Assembly: GCF_011759375.1 (NCBI RefSeq)
Contig: NZ_JAARML010000001.1
Location: forward strand, 806,001-870,000
Length of the DNA: 64,000 bases
DNA from: Paraflavitalea devenefica
GTDB lineage: Bacteria; Bacteroidota; Bacteroidia; Chitinophagales; Chitinophagaceae
Reading direction: 5' to 3'
Under the pieces are notes generated by a model. It ran no database searches. It was not told where the DNA came from and saw only the letters and a program-made list of their open reading frames with translations. Both the position numbers and the translations under genes were made by a program. This document shows positions 1-8,488 of the stretch, piece after piece; within the stretch, counting starts at the first letter, position 1; every line of letters begins with the position of its first letter.

Positions 1-514
1 CTTTCTTATACAAGGTGCTCAGTATCCACCACAGGGTCTCCACATACTTATTATCGAAAGTGATATAAGGATCATTCAGGTCTACCCAATAACCCATCTT
101 GCGGGTAATATCATCCCACTTGTCCTTATACCGCAATACCGCTTCCCGGCATTTCTGATTGTACTCCTCCACGGAGATCTTCCTGCCAATATCTTCTTTG
201 GTAATGCCCAGTTCCTTTTCCACGCCCAACTCAATCGGCAGACCGTGGGTATCCCAGCCTCCTTTCCGTTTTACCTGGAAGCCCTGCATCGTTTTATACC
301 GGCATACCAAGTCCTTCAGGGTACGGCTGATAACGTGGTGAATGCCGGGCATACCATTGGCACTGGGCGGTCCCTCATAAAATACGAAGGGGGTTGCCCC
401 ATCCCGTACCGACATACTTTTTTCAAAAGCCTGTTGCTCATTCCACAAGGCCAGTATTTCCTGCTCCATGGCAGGTAAATTCAAATGCGAAAACTCTCTG
501 TATTTGGATGACAT
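1..514 (-). CDS. ileS: Isoleucyl-tRNA synthetase, N-terminal part (runs off the left edge)
   Basis: Class I aminoacyl-tRNA synthetase that charges tRNA-Ile. The reverse strand reads MSSKYREFSHLN from an ATG at 514. About residues 46-62 carry the HIGH-type ATP-binding motif (EGPPSANGMPGIHH), and further on is the conserved GGWDTHGLPIE segment. Only about 171 residues are present, so the editing domain and KMSKS loop lie outside the window. The upstream -7 box at 561-568 fits this start. The identity is clear from the motifs. Confidence 0.95.
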   Translation of the reverse strand, partial: MSSKYREFSHLNLPAMEQEILALWNEQQAFEKSMSVRDGATPFVFYEGPPSANGMPGIHHVISRTLKDLVCRYKTMQGFQVKRKGGWDTHGLPIELGVEKELGITKEDIGRKISVEEYNQKCREAVLRYKDKWDDITRKMGYWVDLNDPYITFDNKYVETLWWILSTLYKK

Positions 515-942
515 AATTTCTTTAGCGTAAAGCCGGGTAAAACTGTAATTAAAAAGTGTGCAAAGTTACAGAAATATACTATATAGGGCTGCTTCAGGGC
601 CGTATCTGTAGGGTTAGGCTCAAATGCGTCCAATCAAATTATAAAATACCAAAATATGGCAATAGCTACAGAGGGTGATATTGTAGGGGTATGCCCAGTG
701 TACCCAACTGGTAGCAAAAGGCTACGGGAATGCTCTGAGATAGCACTAAGATAGCACGGGGATGGCTCTATACAGTACTATTCCAGAGCACTCTTAGACC
801 ATTCTCTGACCATTCCCAGACAACCCTCAGCGCATTCCACTACCATTACCCACCCAACTTTCCGCTTTTCCAGCCAACTTTCCCCACTTACCTTTCAGGC
901 TATCTGGCGCGCTTTCAGTAACTTTAAAGCAGCCAGAACTAC
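515..942. other. Intergenic region between ileS and the large secreted protein gene
   Basis: 428 bases without a gene. It holds the ileS -7 box, a weaker forward -7-like box TAACTTTA at 919-926, and a direct repeat CCAACTTTCC at 854-863 and 874-883 with a 20-base period. The rest is low-complexity, with several short CATTCC/GCTCT-type words, and I see no RNA gene. Confidence 0.4.
561..568 (-). promoter_or_regulatory. Predicted -7 box of the ileS promoter
   Basis: The reverse strand reads TAACTTTG, an exact match to the Bacteroidota -7 consensus TAnnTTTG, 47 bases upstream of the ileS ATG. No convincing -33 TTG is seen. Confidence 0.5.
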
Positions 943-3900
943 ATGAGACAACTATACCTGACCTGCCTTTGGCTAGTCATAACCTTATCCAGCTACCTCG
1001 CCACACGGGCCGATACCTTTGTGGTCACCAGCTCCCGGCCTACGGGCGCCGGCAGCCTGCGGGATGCCATTGAAAAGGCCAATGCCAATGGTACCGCTGT
1101 TACCGATTATATCCTCTTCAACCTGCCTTCAGGCCGCGGCCCCGTTACCATCCTGCTTAATCCCAATCAACCCCTTCCCGGGCTTACCTCCAATATTGTC
1201 ATTGACGGAAGTTCACAACGGGGTGATCCTTTTGGCGTTACCGAAGCCAAAGTAGGGGTGGCCATACAAGGTTTTTTTACCGACGACGGCCTCTATTATT
1301 ACATCTTCCAGGCCACCAATGCCACCAATATACAGATCTACGGTCTTTTCTTATGGGCGCAGGTAGGCGATCGCTCCAGCGGCAGGCCACCCAGTCATCT
1401 GTATGCCATCGATCTGCGCAATTGCAGTGAAGTGATCATTGGCGCTCCGGGTAAGGGCAACCTCATCAGTGGCTGGAAAAGAGGTGTATTTGCCGAAAAC
1501 TTCCGGGGTACCGCCTGCCACCACATTACCGTGCAATCCAACTTCATGGGCGTGCATGAAAATGGCATTTCCACGGTACTGATTGCCGGCTCCCGCCCCG
1601 GGGATCCTGGTGTACCGGCCACCAATGACTATAGCCTGTATTTTGACCGCGCCACCGATCTCTTTATAGGAGGGGAGGCCCCGGAAGAAGGCAATCGTTC
1701 CAATGCACTCGACGATATTTTTTGCATTGGCCATCCCAATGCGGCACTCAATGACAGCATCGTCATCGTCAATAATAAACTGGGGATAGATATAAATGGT
1801 GATATGCTGGCAGCCACTTCCATCATGGGTATCGCCATACAGTCTTACACCAAATTGAACTCTCTCACCAGGGCCGATGCCGGCATCATCATCCGCAAAA
1901 ATTACATGGCTGGCAGATCGCGCAACATTGGTATCGCTCTCGCGGATGTTAAAAGCTATTTTGCTATTGAACAAAACCTCATTGGTGGTGAAAAACGAAA
2001 CGCTCCTTTCCGGGGTGCTACCCTCGTTGTTGGCATTTCTATAGCAGGCTGCACCATGGGCATCATTGGCGGTACCGCTCCTGGTAATGAAAACTTCATC
2101 CGTTATTGCAGCCAGATGGCCATTACACCCAATGGTTCGTCCAATATCACTTTCCGCTACAATAGCACGTATTGTAACAATAACAAAAGAGGCATATACA
2201 TTGATAACTGGACCACGTTCAACGGTGCCCGTCCACAACCTTTTGTTACCATCAATGGCCTTGACCAGGCTACCGGCACCATTCGCGGAACAGCCCTGCC
2301 CAACGCTACCATTGATCTTTACGCCGATGATGATTGTCCCAACTGTGAAGGCAAAACACATCTCGGCCTCGTGACCATCGCCGATGCTGCCGGTCAATGG
2401 ACCTATACCCATCCCACACTTACCGGTAAAAGTATTGTTGCTACAGCCACCGATCCCCTGGGCGCCACTTCTGAATATTCAGCGCCCCGGCTGGAAGATG
2501 GTAACCTGCTCATCACGCCCGTGAGCTGCAATGCCCTGGGATCTGTTTGCGGATTGAAGATCATCAGCGGCTCGGGCTGGGAATGGCGGGATGAAACCGG
2601 CGCCGTGGTGGGCCGTGATACCTGCCTCAACAATGTACCGGCCGGCACTTACACCCTGTGGCTGCCGATAGGAACAGGCACCTGCCAGGAAGAATTTACT
2701 TTTGTGATCCCGGATAACACACTCAACATTGACTCCAGCGCAGGCATTACCATCACCAATGCCCGTTGCAATAAAAACAATGGTGCTGTTTGCGGTCTCA
2801 CGCCCATCGGCGCTGTAAGCTGGGCATGGGAAAATGCGTCGGGTGTTACAGTAAGCACCAATGCCTGTCTTACCAACGTACCACCCGGCATGTACCGGTT
2901 CAGGGTAAGCGATGGCTCCTGCAGCAAGGTCACCAGGTTCTATGCCGTCACCAATACCTCTCCGGACGTAGATGCCACCAATGTACAAACAACGGCTACC
3001 ACCTGCAACAAAGCCAATGGCACTATTACCGGTATCACCTTGTCGGGGATGGATTTCTCTTCCATACAATGGATAGATGATAGCAGGAATGTAGTGGCCA
3101 CCACCCGTGACCTGGTCAATGTGCCTGCCGGCCGTTATAAATTAATTGTGCTGGACAATACAGCAGGCTGCGGAGATTCCACGGTTTATATTACCGTAGC
3201 CGCCACACCGGCGCCAACATTGGTTACCACCAACGCACAGATCAATCATGCTACCTGTGGCAATGCCAATGGCAGCATCCTTAATATTACCACCATCAAT
3301 ACCATGGGAACGGTAGTGGCTTTATGGAAAGATGCAACAGGAGCAATAGTAAGTAATAACCTGAACCTGCAAAATGTAAAAGCAGGAAGGTATCAGCTCA
3401 AGATCAAAGACCAAAGTAGTTGCGATACCGTGGCATCTGCCATCTTTGAAGTACTGAGTAATGGTGAAGTAAGGCTTGATAGTTCGGCGCTCACCATTCA
3501 TCCCACCGGTTGTACAAGGATCAATGGCAGCATTACCGGTATGCAAATAGCCGGCGCTACCACCTGGCAATGGCGCAATGTAAATACCAACCAGGTGGTA
3601 GGTAACAATGCAGACATCATTAATTTACCCGCGGGGAATTACCAGCTATCGGCCATTAACAGCACGTACAACTGCACAGTCCTTAGCCATATTTATACAG
3701 TGGGTATGGCCAGTCCTTTACCGGTTTCCGTAACACAGGCAGTGGTAAAAGATGCTACCTGTAATCAATCCAACGGCAGTATCAATGTGGGGCAGTTAAA
3801 TAACAATGCGGCCTTATTCAGTTTCCGTTGGCTGCAGGATAGCATCAGCCAGGCAGGCACCGGCTTGTCAATTTCCAACCTGAACCCGGCCAACTATTTC

Positions 3901-4749
3901 CTTATCACTACCGACACCAACGGCTGTGAGCAAGCGATCTATAAAGCGACCATCCGTATGCAGCCGCTTCCGGCCATGGATGAAAGCGGAGCGATCACCC
4001 AGCCCGATAAATGTGGTTTTGGCACCGGCAGTATTACCGGCATACAAGCCACCAGCGCCGCAGGAACGCTTCAATATCAATGGTATAACAGCAATAATGC
4101 GCCGGTTGGCCGGCAAAAAGATATCACTGGTTTAACTGAAGGCGGTTACCAGTTACTTATAACAGATATTAATGGTTGCACATTAAGGAGTAGTGTATAT
4201 ACTATTACACAGGTTGTCAGTACCTTACCTGCACCGCGGTATGATAATATTACCATCCCCCGGAACACAGATGCCACCCTAACCGTAAAAAACCCCATAA
4301 CCGGCGCTGGCTACGCATTGTATAATGCTGCTACCAATACACTCCTTGAACAGAACCAGACGGGCCTGTTCATCCTCAAAAAAGTTCCGGAAGACGCACA
4401 TTATTATATTATATACCAGGCCGGACCCTGTACCAGCGAACCAGGGCGGGTGAGCGTGAAGGTCATAGATGAAACAAAATTGGACATACCCAATACCTTT
4501 ACCCCTAATAATGATGGTATTAATGACGAATTCCGTATCAGTGTAACTGGGTATTTCAAATTAAACGGACTAAAGATCTTCAACCGTTGGGGACAGTTAG
4601 TATTTGAGAGCAAAGACCTCCAATTAGTGTGGAATGGGAAAAAAAATGGACAAAATGTACCAGTTGCTACCTATTATTGGGTAATTGAGGGCATTGACCT
4701 ACATGGTAAGTTTTTGCGGCAGTCGGGCTCTGTTACATTGATTCGTTAA
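943..4749 (+). CDS. Large secreted protein with beta-helix region, Cys-rich repeats and type IX (gliding-type) C-terminal domain
   Basis: Predicted secreted or surface protein of 1268 residues. Residues 1-22 form a signal peptide. Residues of roughly 30-430 resemble a right-handed parallel beta-helix of the kind found in polymorphic outer membrane or pectate-lyase-like proteins (many short G/N-rich turns with I/V strands). From about 520 to 1080 come about seven repeats of some 90 residues, each starting with a motif like CNKANGTITGI and containing NVPAGxYxL, reminiscent of SprB-type repeats. The last 85 residues (NTFTPNNDGINDEF, FNRWGQLVFES, PVATYYWVI) are the gliding-motility-associated C-terminal sorting domain used by the type IX secretion system. 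No catalytic motif is recognised; an adhesin-like role is inference. It stands alone. Confidence 0.85.
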   Translation: MRQLYLTCLWLVITLSSYLATRADTFVVTSSRPTGAGSLRDAIEKANANGTAVTDYILFNLPSGRGPVTILLNPNQPLPGLTSNIVIDGSSQRGDPFGVTEAKVGVAIQGFFTDDGLYYYIFQATNATNIQIYGLFLWAQVGDRSSGRPPSHLYAIDLRNCSEVIIGAPGKGNLISGWKRGVFAENFRGTACHHITVQSNFMGVHENGISTVLIAGSRPGDPGVPATNDYSLYFDRATDLFIGGEAPEEGNRSNALDDIFCIGHPNAALNDSIVIVNNKLGIDINGDMLAATSIMGIAIQSYTKLNSLTRADAGIIIRKNYMAGRSRNIGIALADVKSYFAIEQNLIGGEKRNAPFRGATLVVGISIAGCTMGIIGGTAPGNENFIRYCSQMAITPNGSSNITFRYNSTYCNNNKRGIYIDNWTTFNGARPQPFVTINGLDQATGTIRGTALPNATIDLYADDDCPNCEGKTHLGLVTIADAAGQWTYTHPTLTGKSIVATATDPLGATSEYSAPRLEDGNLLITPVSCNALGSVCGLKIISGSGWEWRDETGAVVGRDTCLNNVPAGTYTLWLPIGTGTCQEEFTFVIPDNTLNIDSSAGITITNARCNKNNGAVCGLTPIGAVSWAWENASGVTVSTNACLTNVPPGMYRFRVSDGSCSKVTRFYAVTNTSPDVDATNVQTTATTCNKANGTITGITLSGMDFSSIQWIDDSRNVVATTRDLVNVPAGRYKLIVLDNTAGCGDSTVYITVAATPAPTLVTTNAQINHATCGNANGSILNITTINTMGTVVALWKDATGAIVSNNLNLQNVKAGRYQLKIKDQSSCDTVASAIFEVLSNGEVRLDSSALTIHPTGCTRINGSITGMQIAGATTWQWRNVNTNQVVGNNADIINLPAGNYQLSAINSTYNCTVLSHIYTVGMASPLPVSVTQAVVKDATCNQSNGSINVGQLNNNAALFSFRWLQDSISQAGTGLSISNLNPANYFLITTDTNGCEQAIYKATIRMQPLPAMDESGAITQPDKCGFGTGSITGIQATSAAGTLQYQWYNSNNAPVGRQKDITGLTEGGYQLLITDINGCTLRSSVYTITQVVSTLPAPRYDNITIPRNTDATLTVKNPITGAGYALYNAATNTLLEQNQTGLFILKKVPEDAHYYIIYQAGPCTSEPGRVSVKVIDETKLDIPNTFTPNNDGINDEFRISVTGYFKLNGLKIFNRWGQLVFESKDLQLVWNGKKNGQNVPVATYYWVIEGIDLHGKFLRQSGSVTLIR

Positions 4750-4842
4750 AAAGGCATTAAAACCTTTAACAAACTTATTCATTAGAAAATAGTTTTTCCC
4801 AAAACTTCACGTTTGGCATAATTTATGGAAATATATTTCACG

Positions 4843-5045
4843 TTGCAATGATGCAGTAAGAGTTAAACCAGCGAGCAGAGAGAGTGTTTTTACGGTGGTT
4901 TAAAATTGCAACAAATCCTAAGAAATTTTACTGCGGTTATTTAAGATATTTGAATTATTTTTATAATGCATTACATGAAAAACCTTTTCTACGGTTTAGG
5001 GTTTAGGGGTTAAAAAGGGGAGTATTCCTGCTCCCCTTTCCTTTA
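4843..5045 (+). ncRNA. Candidate structured non-coding RNA of about 200 nt
   Basis: Between convergent genes. A promoter-like pair (TTTG at 4812-4815 and TATATTTC at 4832-4839) places a start near 4843. The RNA would open with GTTGCAAT (4842-4849) pairing with ATTGCAAC (4905-4912). Nested inside is TTAAACC (4863-4869) with GGTTTAA (4897-4903). The segment GCAGTAA (4853-4859), within the outer loop, is complementary to TTACTGC (4928-4934) downstream, which would make a pseudoknot. A small hairpin AAACC/GGTTT (4980-4984 / 4993-4997) and the 9-bp hairpin at 5014-5039 follow. A 12-codon ORF starts at 4975. I do not recognise a known family. It could instead be a 3' UTR. Confidence 0.4.
5014..5045. 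terminator. Rho-independent terminator-like hairpin between convergent genes
   Basis: AAAGGGGAG (5014-5022) and CTCCCCTTT (5031-5039) form a 9-bp stem with an 8-base loop. The reverse strand has the better U-run (five T after the stem), serving the hemH-hemJ transcript. The forward strand has a broken T-run (TTTCCTTT) and could end the candidate RNA. Confidence 0.65.
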
Positions 5046-5245
5046 AAAACTCTACAGGCGTTGGAAAGGTTTTTCTCTTTTATATACTTCCCGTTTTCAA
5101 TCTCCTCCTATTTTATTGTTTTACAATTCATTACGGTAATATACTATTATCTGGTTTTGTATTACAAGCTTGTGCTTACCACTGTAACTCATTGATTTAA
5201 AAGAAAAAGCAAGACCTCTGGCACCCCCTCGTTGCCTCAATGCCT

Positions 5246-5788
5246 TTATGCCTTGTTGCCTTTCTTCTTCTCCCGCAGGTACTTATAAATCCTGATGGCG
5301 CTCATCAGTACGATCACAAAGAGGAGCAATCCAACAATACCCCACACAAAGCTGAGGCTTTGTTTTACCACTACCAGTATCACAATGGCTACCAGGAAAA
5401 TGGTAGCTACTTCATTCCAGATGCGGAGTTGCTGCGAACTGTATTTAAAAATACCCCGCTGCTGCTGCCGGAATATAATATGGAGGGAAATATGGTATCC
5501 GTACAATCCTGCCACGAAAATGAGCTTTATTACCAGCCATTGTGGCGTGACACCCAATAAATACCAGACAGTGGAACCCAGTACCAATGTCAAAACAGCA
5601 GATGGCCAGGTAATGCCATACCACAGTCTTTTCATCATCACGCCAAATTGTTCTCTCAAAGCCTGCCGTACCGCTTCTGGTTTGTCAGCCGTCTCGGCAT
5701 TATAAATAAATAACCGCGGCATATAAAACATACCCGCAAACCAGGTGACAATAAAAATGATGTGGAGCGCTTTGATGTATAAGTACAT
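5246..5788 (-). CDS. hemJ: HemJ-type protoporphyrinogen IX oxidase
   Basis: Integral membrane protein of 180 residues, family UPF0093/HemJ, which oxidises protoporphyrinogen IX to protoporphyrin IX. The N-terminal helix KALHIIFIVTWFAGMFYMP contains the conserved His and Trp. A later helix has the conserved Lys (LVIKLIFVAGLYGYH), and there are four hydrophobic segments in all. The C-terminus is basic (YLREKKKGNKA). It lies 73 bases downstream of hemH on the same strand, so the last two steps of heme synthesis are probably co-transcribed. The context with all other hem genes strongly supports HemJ over a generic CopD-like protein. Confidence 0.88.
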   Translation of the reverse strand: MYLYIKALHIIFIVTWFAGMFYMPRLFIYNAETADKPEAVRQALREQFGVMMKRLWYGITWPSAVLTLVLGSTVWYLLGVTPQWLVIKLIFVAGLYGYHISLHIIFRQQQRGIFKYSSQQLRIWNEVATIFLVAIVILVVVKQSLSFVWGIVGLLLFVIVLMSAIRIYKYLREKKKGNKA

Positions 5789-5861
5789 GGTGAGTAGTTC
5801 AAATGGAACTTACTAAATAGTATATCTTGCCGTTAGTCAGCGATCGCCTCACATTGACAGC

Positions 5862-6887
5862 TTACACTGCACGCTCCACCAATCCCTTCAACGCACTCAC
5901 CCAGGCAGGATGCACATTCAAACAAGGTATCAATGTAAATTCTTCTCCCCCGGCATGCAGGAATATTTCGCGTCCTTCTTCTCCCATCTCTTCCAACGTT
6001 TCCAGGCAGTCACTCACAAAGGCCGGACAGAGGATCAGCAATTTTTTAATTCCTTCCTTAGGCATTTCGGTCAAACGGATGGCTGTATAGGGCTTCAGCC
6101 ACTCATCACGTCCCAGCCTTGATTGAAAAGAGAAACTGTATTTGGAAGCAGGAATATTCAATGCCTGCGCCACACGGTTGGTGGTCACAATACACTGATG
6201 GCGATAACAGGTTTTATGCGCCTCGGAATCAACAGCACAGCAGTTATCAGCCTTCAGGCAGTGCTGCCCGGTTACATCACTTTTATGTACGTGCCGTTCA
6301 GGGATACCGTGGTAACTGAATACAATATGATCATATTCTTTTTCCAGGTAAGGTTTTATACTGTCAATCAGCGCTTCGAGAAAAGCAGGATCGTCATAAA
6401 AAGGCGGTACAACAGATAACTTAAAAGAATACTTCCCTTTGCGGTGGATCTTTTTAGCGTATTCCACAGCCGTCTCATAACTCGACATCGCATAATGCGG
6501 ATACAAAGGCACCAGCACTACTTCTTCCAGGTCGGGCTGTTGTTGCAGCAATTCATCATAAGCTGTCCAGGGAGCAGGATTGCCGTATCGCATGGCCAGC
6601 GCTACCGGCTCCTCCACCTGCGCCTGCAGGGCCTGCTGCAATTGCTTGCTGATCACAATGAGGGGTGATCCTTCTTTTGTCCATATAGAGCGGTAAGCGG
6701 CGGCCGATTTGGGCGCCCGGAAAGGAACAATAAGCCCCTTTACCAGCAATGCCCTTAGCAGCAAAGGCGTATCAATCACCCGTCCATCCATCAGAAACTC
6801 ATCCAGGTACCGGCGCACATCCTTTACTTCGGTAGAATCCGGTGAACCCAGGTTCATCAAAACAATGCCTCTTTTAGTTGCACTCAT
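5862..6887 (-). CDS. hemH: Ferrochelatase
   Basis: Inserts Fe2+ into protoporphyrin IX, the last step of heme synthesis. It has 341 residues. The N-terminus RGIVLMNLGSPDSTEVKDVR is typical. The metal-site histidine lies in SYHGIPERHVHK near residue 194, and SFQSRLGRDEWLKPYT near 255-270 is the second family signature, followed by the catalytic Glu region near LEEMGEEGRE. The ATG at 6887 follows a perfect -7 box by 17 bases. It forms an operon with hemJ and diverges from hemA. Confidence 0.96.
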   Translation of the reverse strand: MSATKRGIVLMNLGSPDSTEVKDVRRYLDEFLMDGRVIDTPLLLRALLVKGLIVPFRAPKSAAAYRSIWTKEGSPLIVISKQLQQALQAQVEEPVALAMRYGNPAPWTAYDELLQQQPDLEEVVLVPLYPHYAMSSYETAVEYAKKIHRKGKYSFKLSVVPPFYDDPAFLEALIDSIKPYLEKEYDHIVFSYHGIPERHVHKSDVTGQHCLKADNCCAVDSEAHKTCYRHQCIVTTNRVAQALNIPASKYSFSFQSRLGRDEWLKPYTAIRLTEMPKEGIKKLLILCPAFVSDCLETLEEMGEEGREIFLHAGGEEFTLIPCLNVHPAWVSALKGLVERAV

Positions 6888-6904
6888 ACGAATAAAATAG
6901 TTTG

Positions 6905-6912
6905 CAAAAGTA
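6905..6912 (-). promoter_or_regulatory. Predicted -7 box of the hemH-hemJ promoter
   Basis: The reverse strand reads TACTTTTG, an exact TAnnTTTG match, 18 bases upstream of the hemH ATG. Confidence 0.55.
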
Positions 6913-7200
6913 ATTCAGCCAGCCACTCAAAAAGCGGCGTATCCATTTTCTTTTTTACTCCACACAATAACACCGGAAAGCTGCGCGATGTTACAAACAA
7001 GTGTTCGTACCATAAAACTTTCCTGTAATCGGAAACGTTTGCACCACATCCCGCATCCGCTAAAACGCTGTACCATGGCTGCTTACGGCAATAGCATCCC
7101 CAAAAACGGTTGACTTGAATCACCCTTTTATGTGATGGAAATCAGGGGGTAAAATGACAGTGAAATGACAGATATATTAGGTAGTTGACGCTTGCGAAAG

Positions 7201-7208
7201 TAATTTTG
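7201..7208 (+). promoter_or_regulatory. Predicted -7 box of the hemA operon promoter
   Basis: TAATTTTG is an exact TAnnTTTG match, 30 bases upstream of the hemA ATG. A TTGACG lies only 13 bases before the box, closer than the usual spacing. Confidence 0.55.
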
Positions 7209-7237
7209 CCGTGTCAATTCTCTGAACCATATACCTC

Positions 7238-8479
7238 ATGCACGGACATAGTAGTAAAGACATATCAAAGTTTTTTATAGCAGGGATCAACTATAAGAAA
7301 ACCGATGCAGCGATCAGGGGCCAGTTTGCAATCAGCGATGAACAATATGCCTCCCTTCTTGCCCTCGCACCCTCTTATGGTTTGCATGAGTTATTTATTC
7401 TTTCTACCTGCAACCGCACAGAAATTTATGGTTTTGCCGAGCATGCCGGACAACTTATCAGCCTGCTTTGCACCCAGACCGAAGGCGGCCAGGACACTTT
7501 TACGCAATTAGCTTATATCAAAAAAGGAACCGAAGCCATTGAACACCTGTTTGCTGTAGGCGCCGGACTTGATTCACAGATATTGGGCGATTATGAGATC
7601 GTAGGTCAACTGAAAGCCGCTGTTAAATTTGCCAAAGAACAAGACTTCATCGGCACCTACCTCGATCGTCTCGTAAATGGCGTACTACAGGCCTCTAAAG
7701 CGGTAAAAAACCAAACAGCCATCAGTGATGGTACCGTATCTGTTTCCTTTGCCGCTGTACAATACATCAAGCAACAGTTCAATAACCTCACCGGTAAAAA
7801 GATCCTGTTGCTGGGTATTGGTAAAATAGGCCGCAGCACCTGCAAAAACCTGGTAGATTACCTCGATACCACCGCTATTACGCTTATTAACCGCACTGCT
7901 GATAAAGCGGCAGCGCTGGCCGGTGAACTTGGTTTGCACCATGCCCCTATTGAGCAACTGGCTGGCTACATTGAAAGCTCCGATATTATACTGGTGGCCA
8001 CCAACGCGGCACACCCTACCATATTAAAATCGCACCTCGAAGGCAAGACAGACAAACTGATCATTGATCTGTCCATTCCCTACAACGTAGAGATGGCCGC
8101 TCAGGATTTACCCAATGTACATTTGGTAAATGTAGATGAACTGTCAAAACTGAAAGACGAGACGCTGCAGAAGCGTGAAGCGGAAATTCCCAAAGCCAGG
8201 GTCATCATTGATGAACACATGGCAGAATTCATGGACTGGTTCGAAATGCGCAAGCACGTACCGGTATTGAAAGCGGTAAAAACCAAATTACAGGAAATCC
8301 AGGCGTTCCCTCCCTACTTACAGGGCCTTTCTCCCGTTTCAGCAACCTGCACTACCGACGCTGATGCTAAAATCCAGCGCGTGATCAATGGCATGGCTTC
8401 CAAAATGCGCCGGGTAAACCAACGCGGCTGCTATTACATAGAAGCCATCAATGAGTTTATTGCCACGGGTTCTAACTAA
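7238..8479 (+). CDS. hemA: Glutamyl-tRNA reductase
   Basis: Reduces glutamyl-tRNA to glutamate-1-semialdehyde with NADPH, the entry step of C5 heme synthesis. It has 413 residues. The catalytic Cys is in LSTCNRTEIYG near residue 57. The Rossmann NADPH site is GKKILLLGIGKIGRST near 187-202. The C-terminal dimerisation helix follows. First gene of the hemA-C-D-E-F-B-L operon, with hemC 9 bases downstream. Confidence 0.97.
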   Translation: MHGHSSKDISKFFIAGINYKKTDAAIRGQFAISDEQYASLLALAPSYGLHELFILSTCNRTEIYGFAEHAGQLISLLCTQTEGGQDTFTQLAYIKKGTEAIEHLFAVGAGLDSQILGDYEIVGQLKAAVKFAKEQDFIGTYLDRLVNGVLQASKAVKNQTAISDGTVSVSFAAVQYIKQQFNNLTGKKILLLGIGKIGRSTCKNLVDYLDTTAITLINRTADKAAALAGELGLHHAPIEQLAGYIESSDIILVATNAAHPTILKSHLEGKTDKLIIDLSIPYNVEMAAQDLPNVHLVNVDELSKLKDETLQKREAEIPKARVIIDEHMAEFMDWFEMRKHVPVLKAVKTKLQEIQAFPPYLQGLSPVSATCTTDADAKIQRVINGMASKMRRVNQRGCYYIEAINEFIATGSN

Positions 8480-8488
8480 TTTTGCTGC

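Larger units (their letters stand above)
6888..7237. other. Divergent heme promoter region
   Basis: 350 bases between hemH (-) and hemA (+). It contains the two -7 boxes listed separately. The reverse 79-codon ORF that fills most of it has an atypical Cys/Trp-rich composition and overlaps the hemH promoter, so I do not call it. No riboswitch is recognised. Confidence 0.5.

Noticed and set aside
1351..2412. 353-codon reverse ORF inside the large secreted protein gene
   Set aside because: It is the antisense shadow of the beta-helix region; no start context, and the forward frame has signal peptide, repeats and sorting domain.
2479..3069. 196-codon reverse ORF
   Set aside because: Antisense shadow of the repeat region of the same gene.
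6884..7123. 79-codon reverse ORF between hemH and hemA
   Set aside because: Overlaps the hemH promoter and start, with Cys/Trp-rich random composition and no recognisable domain.
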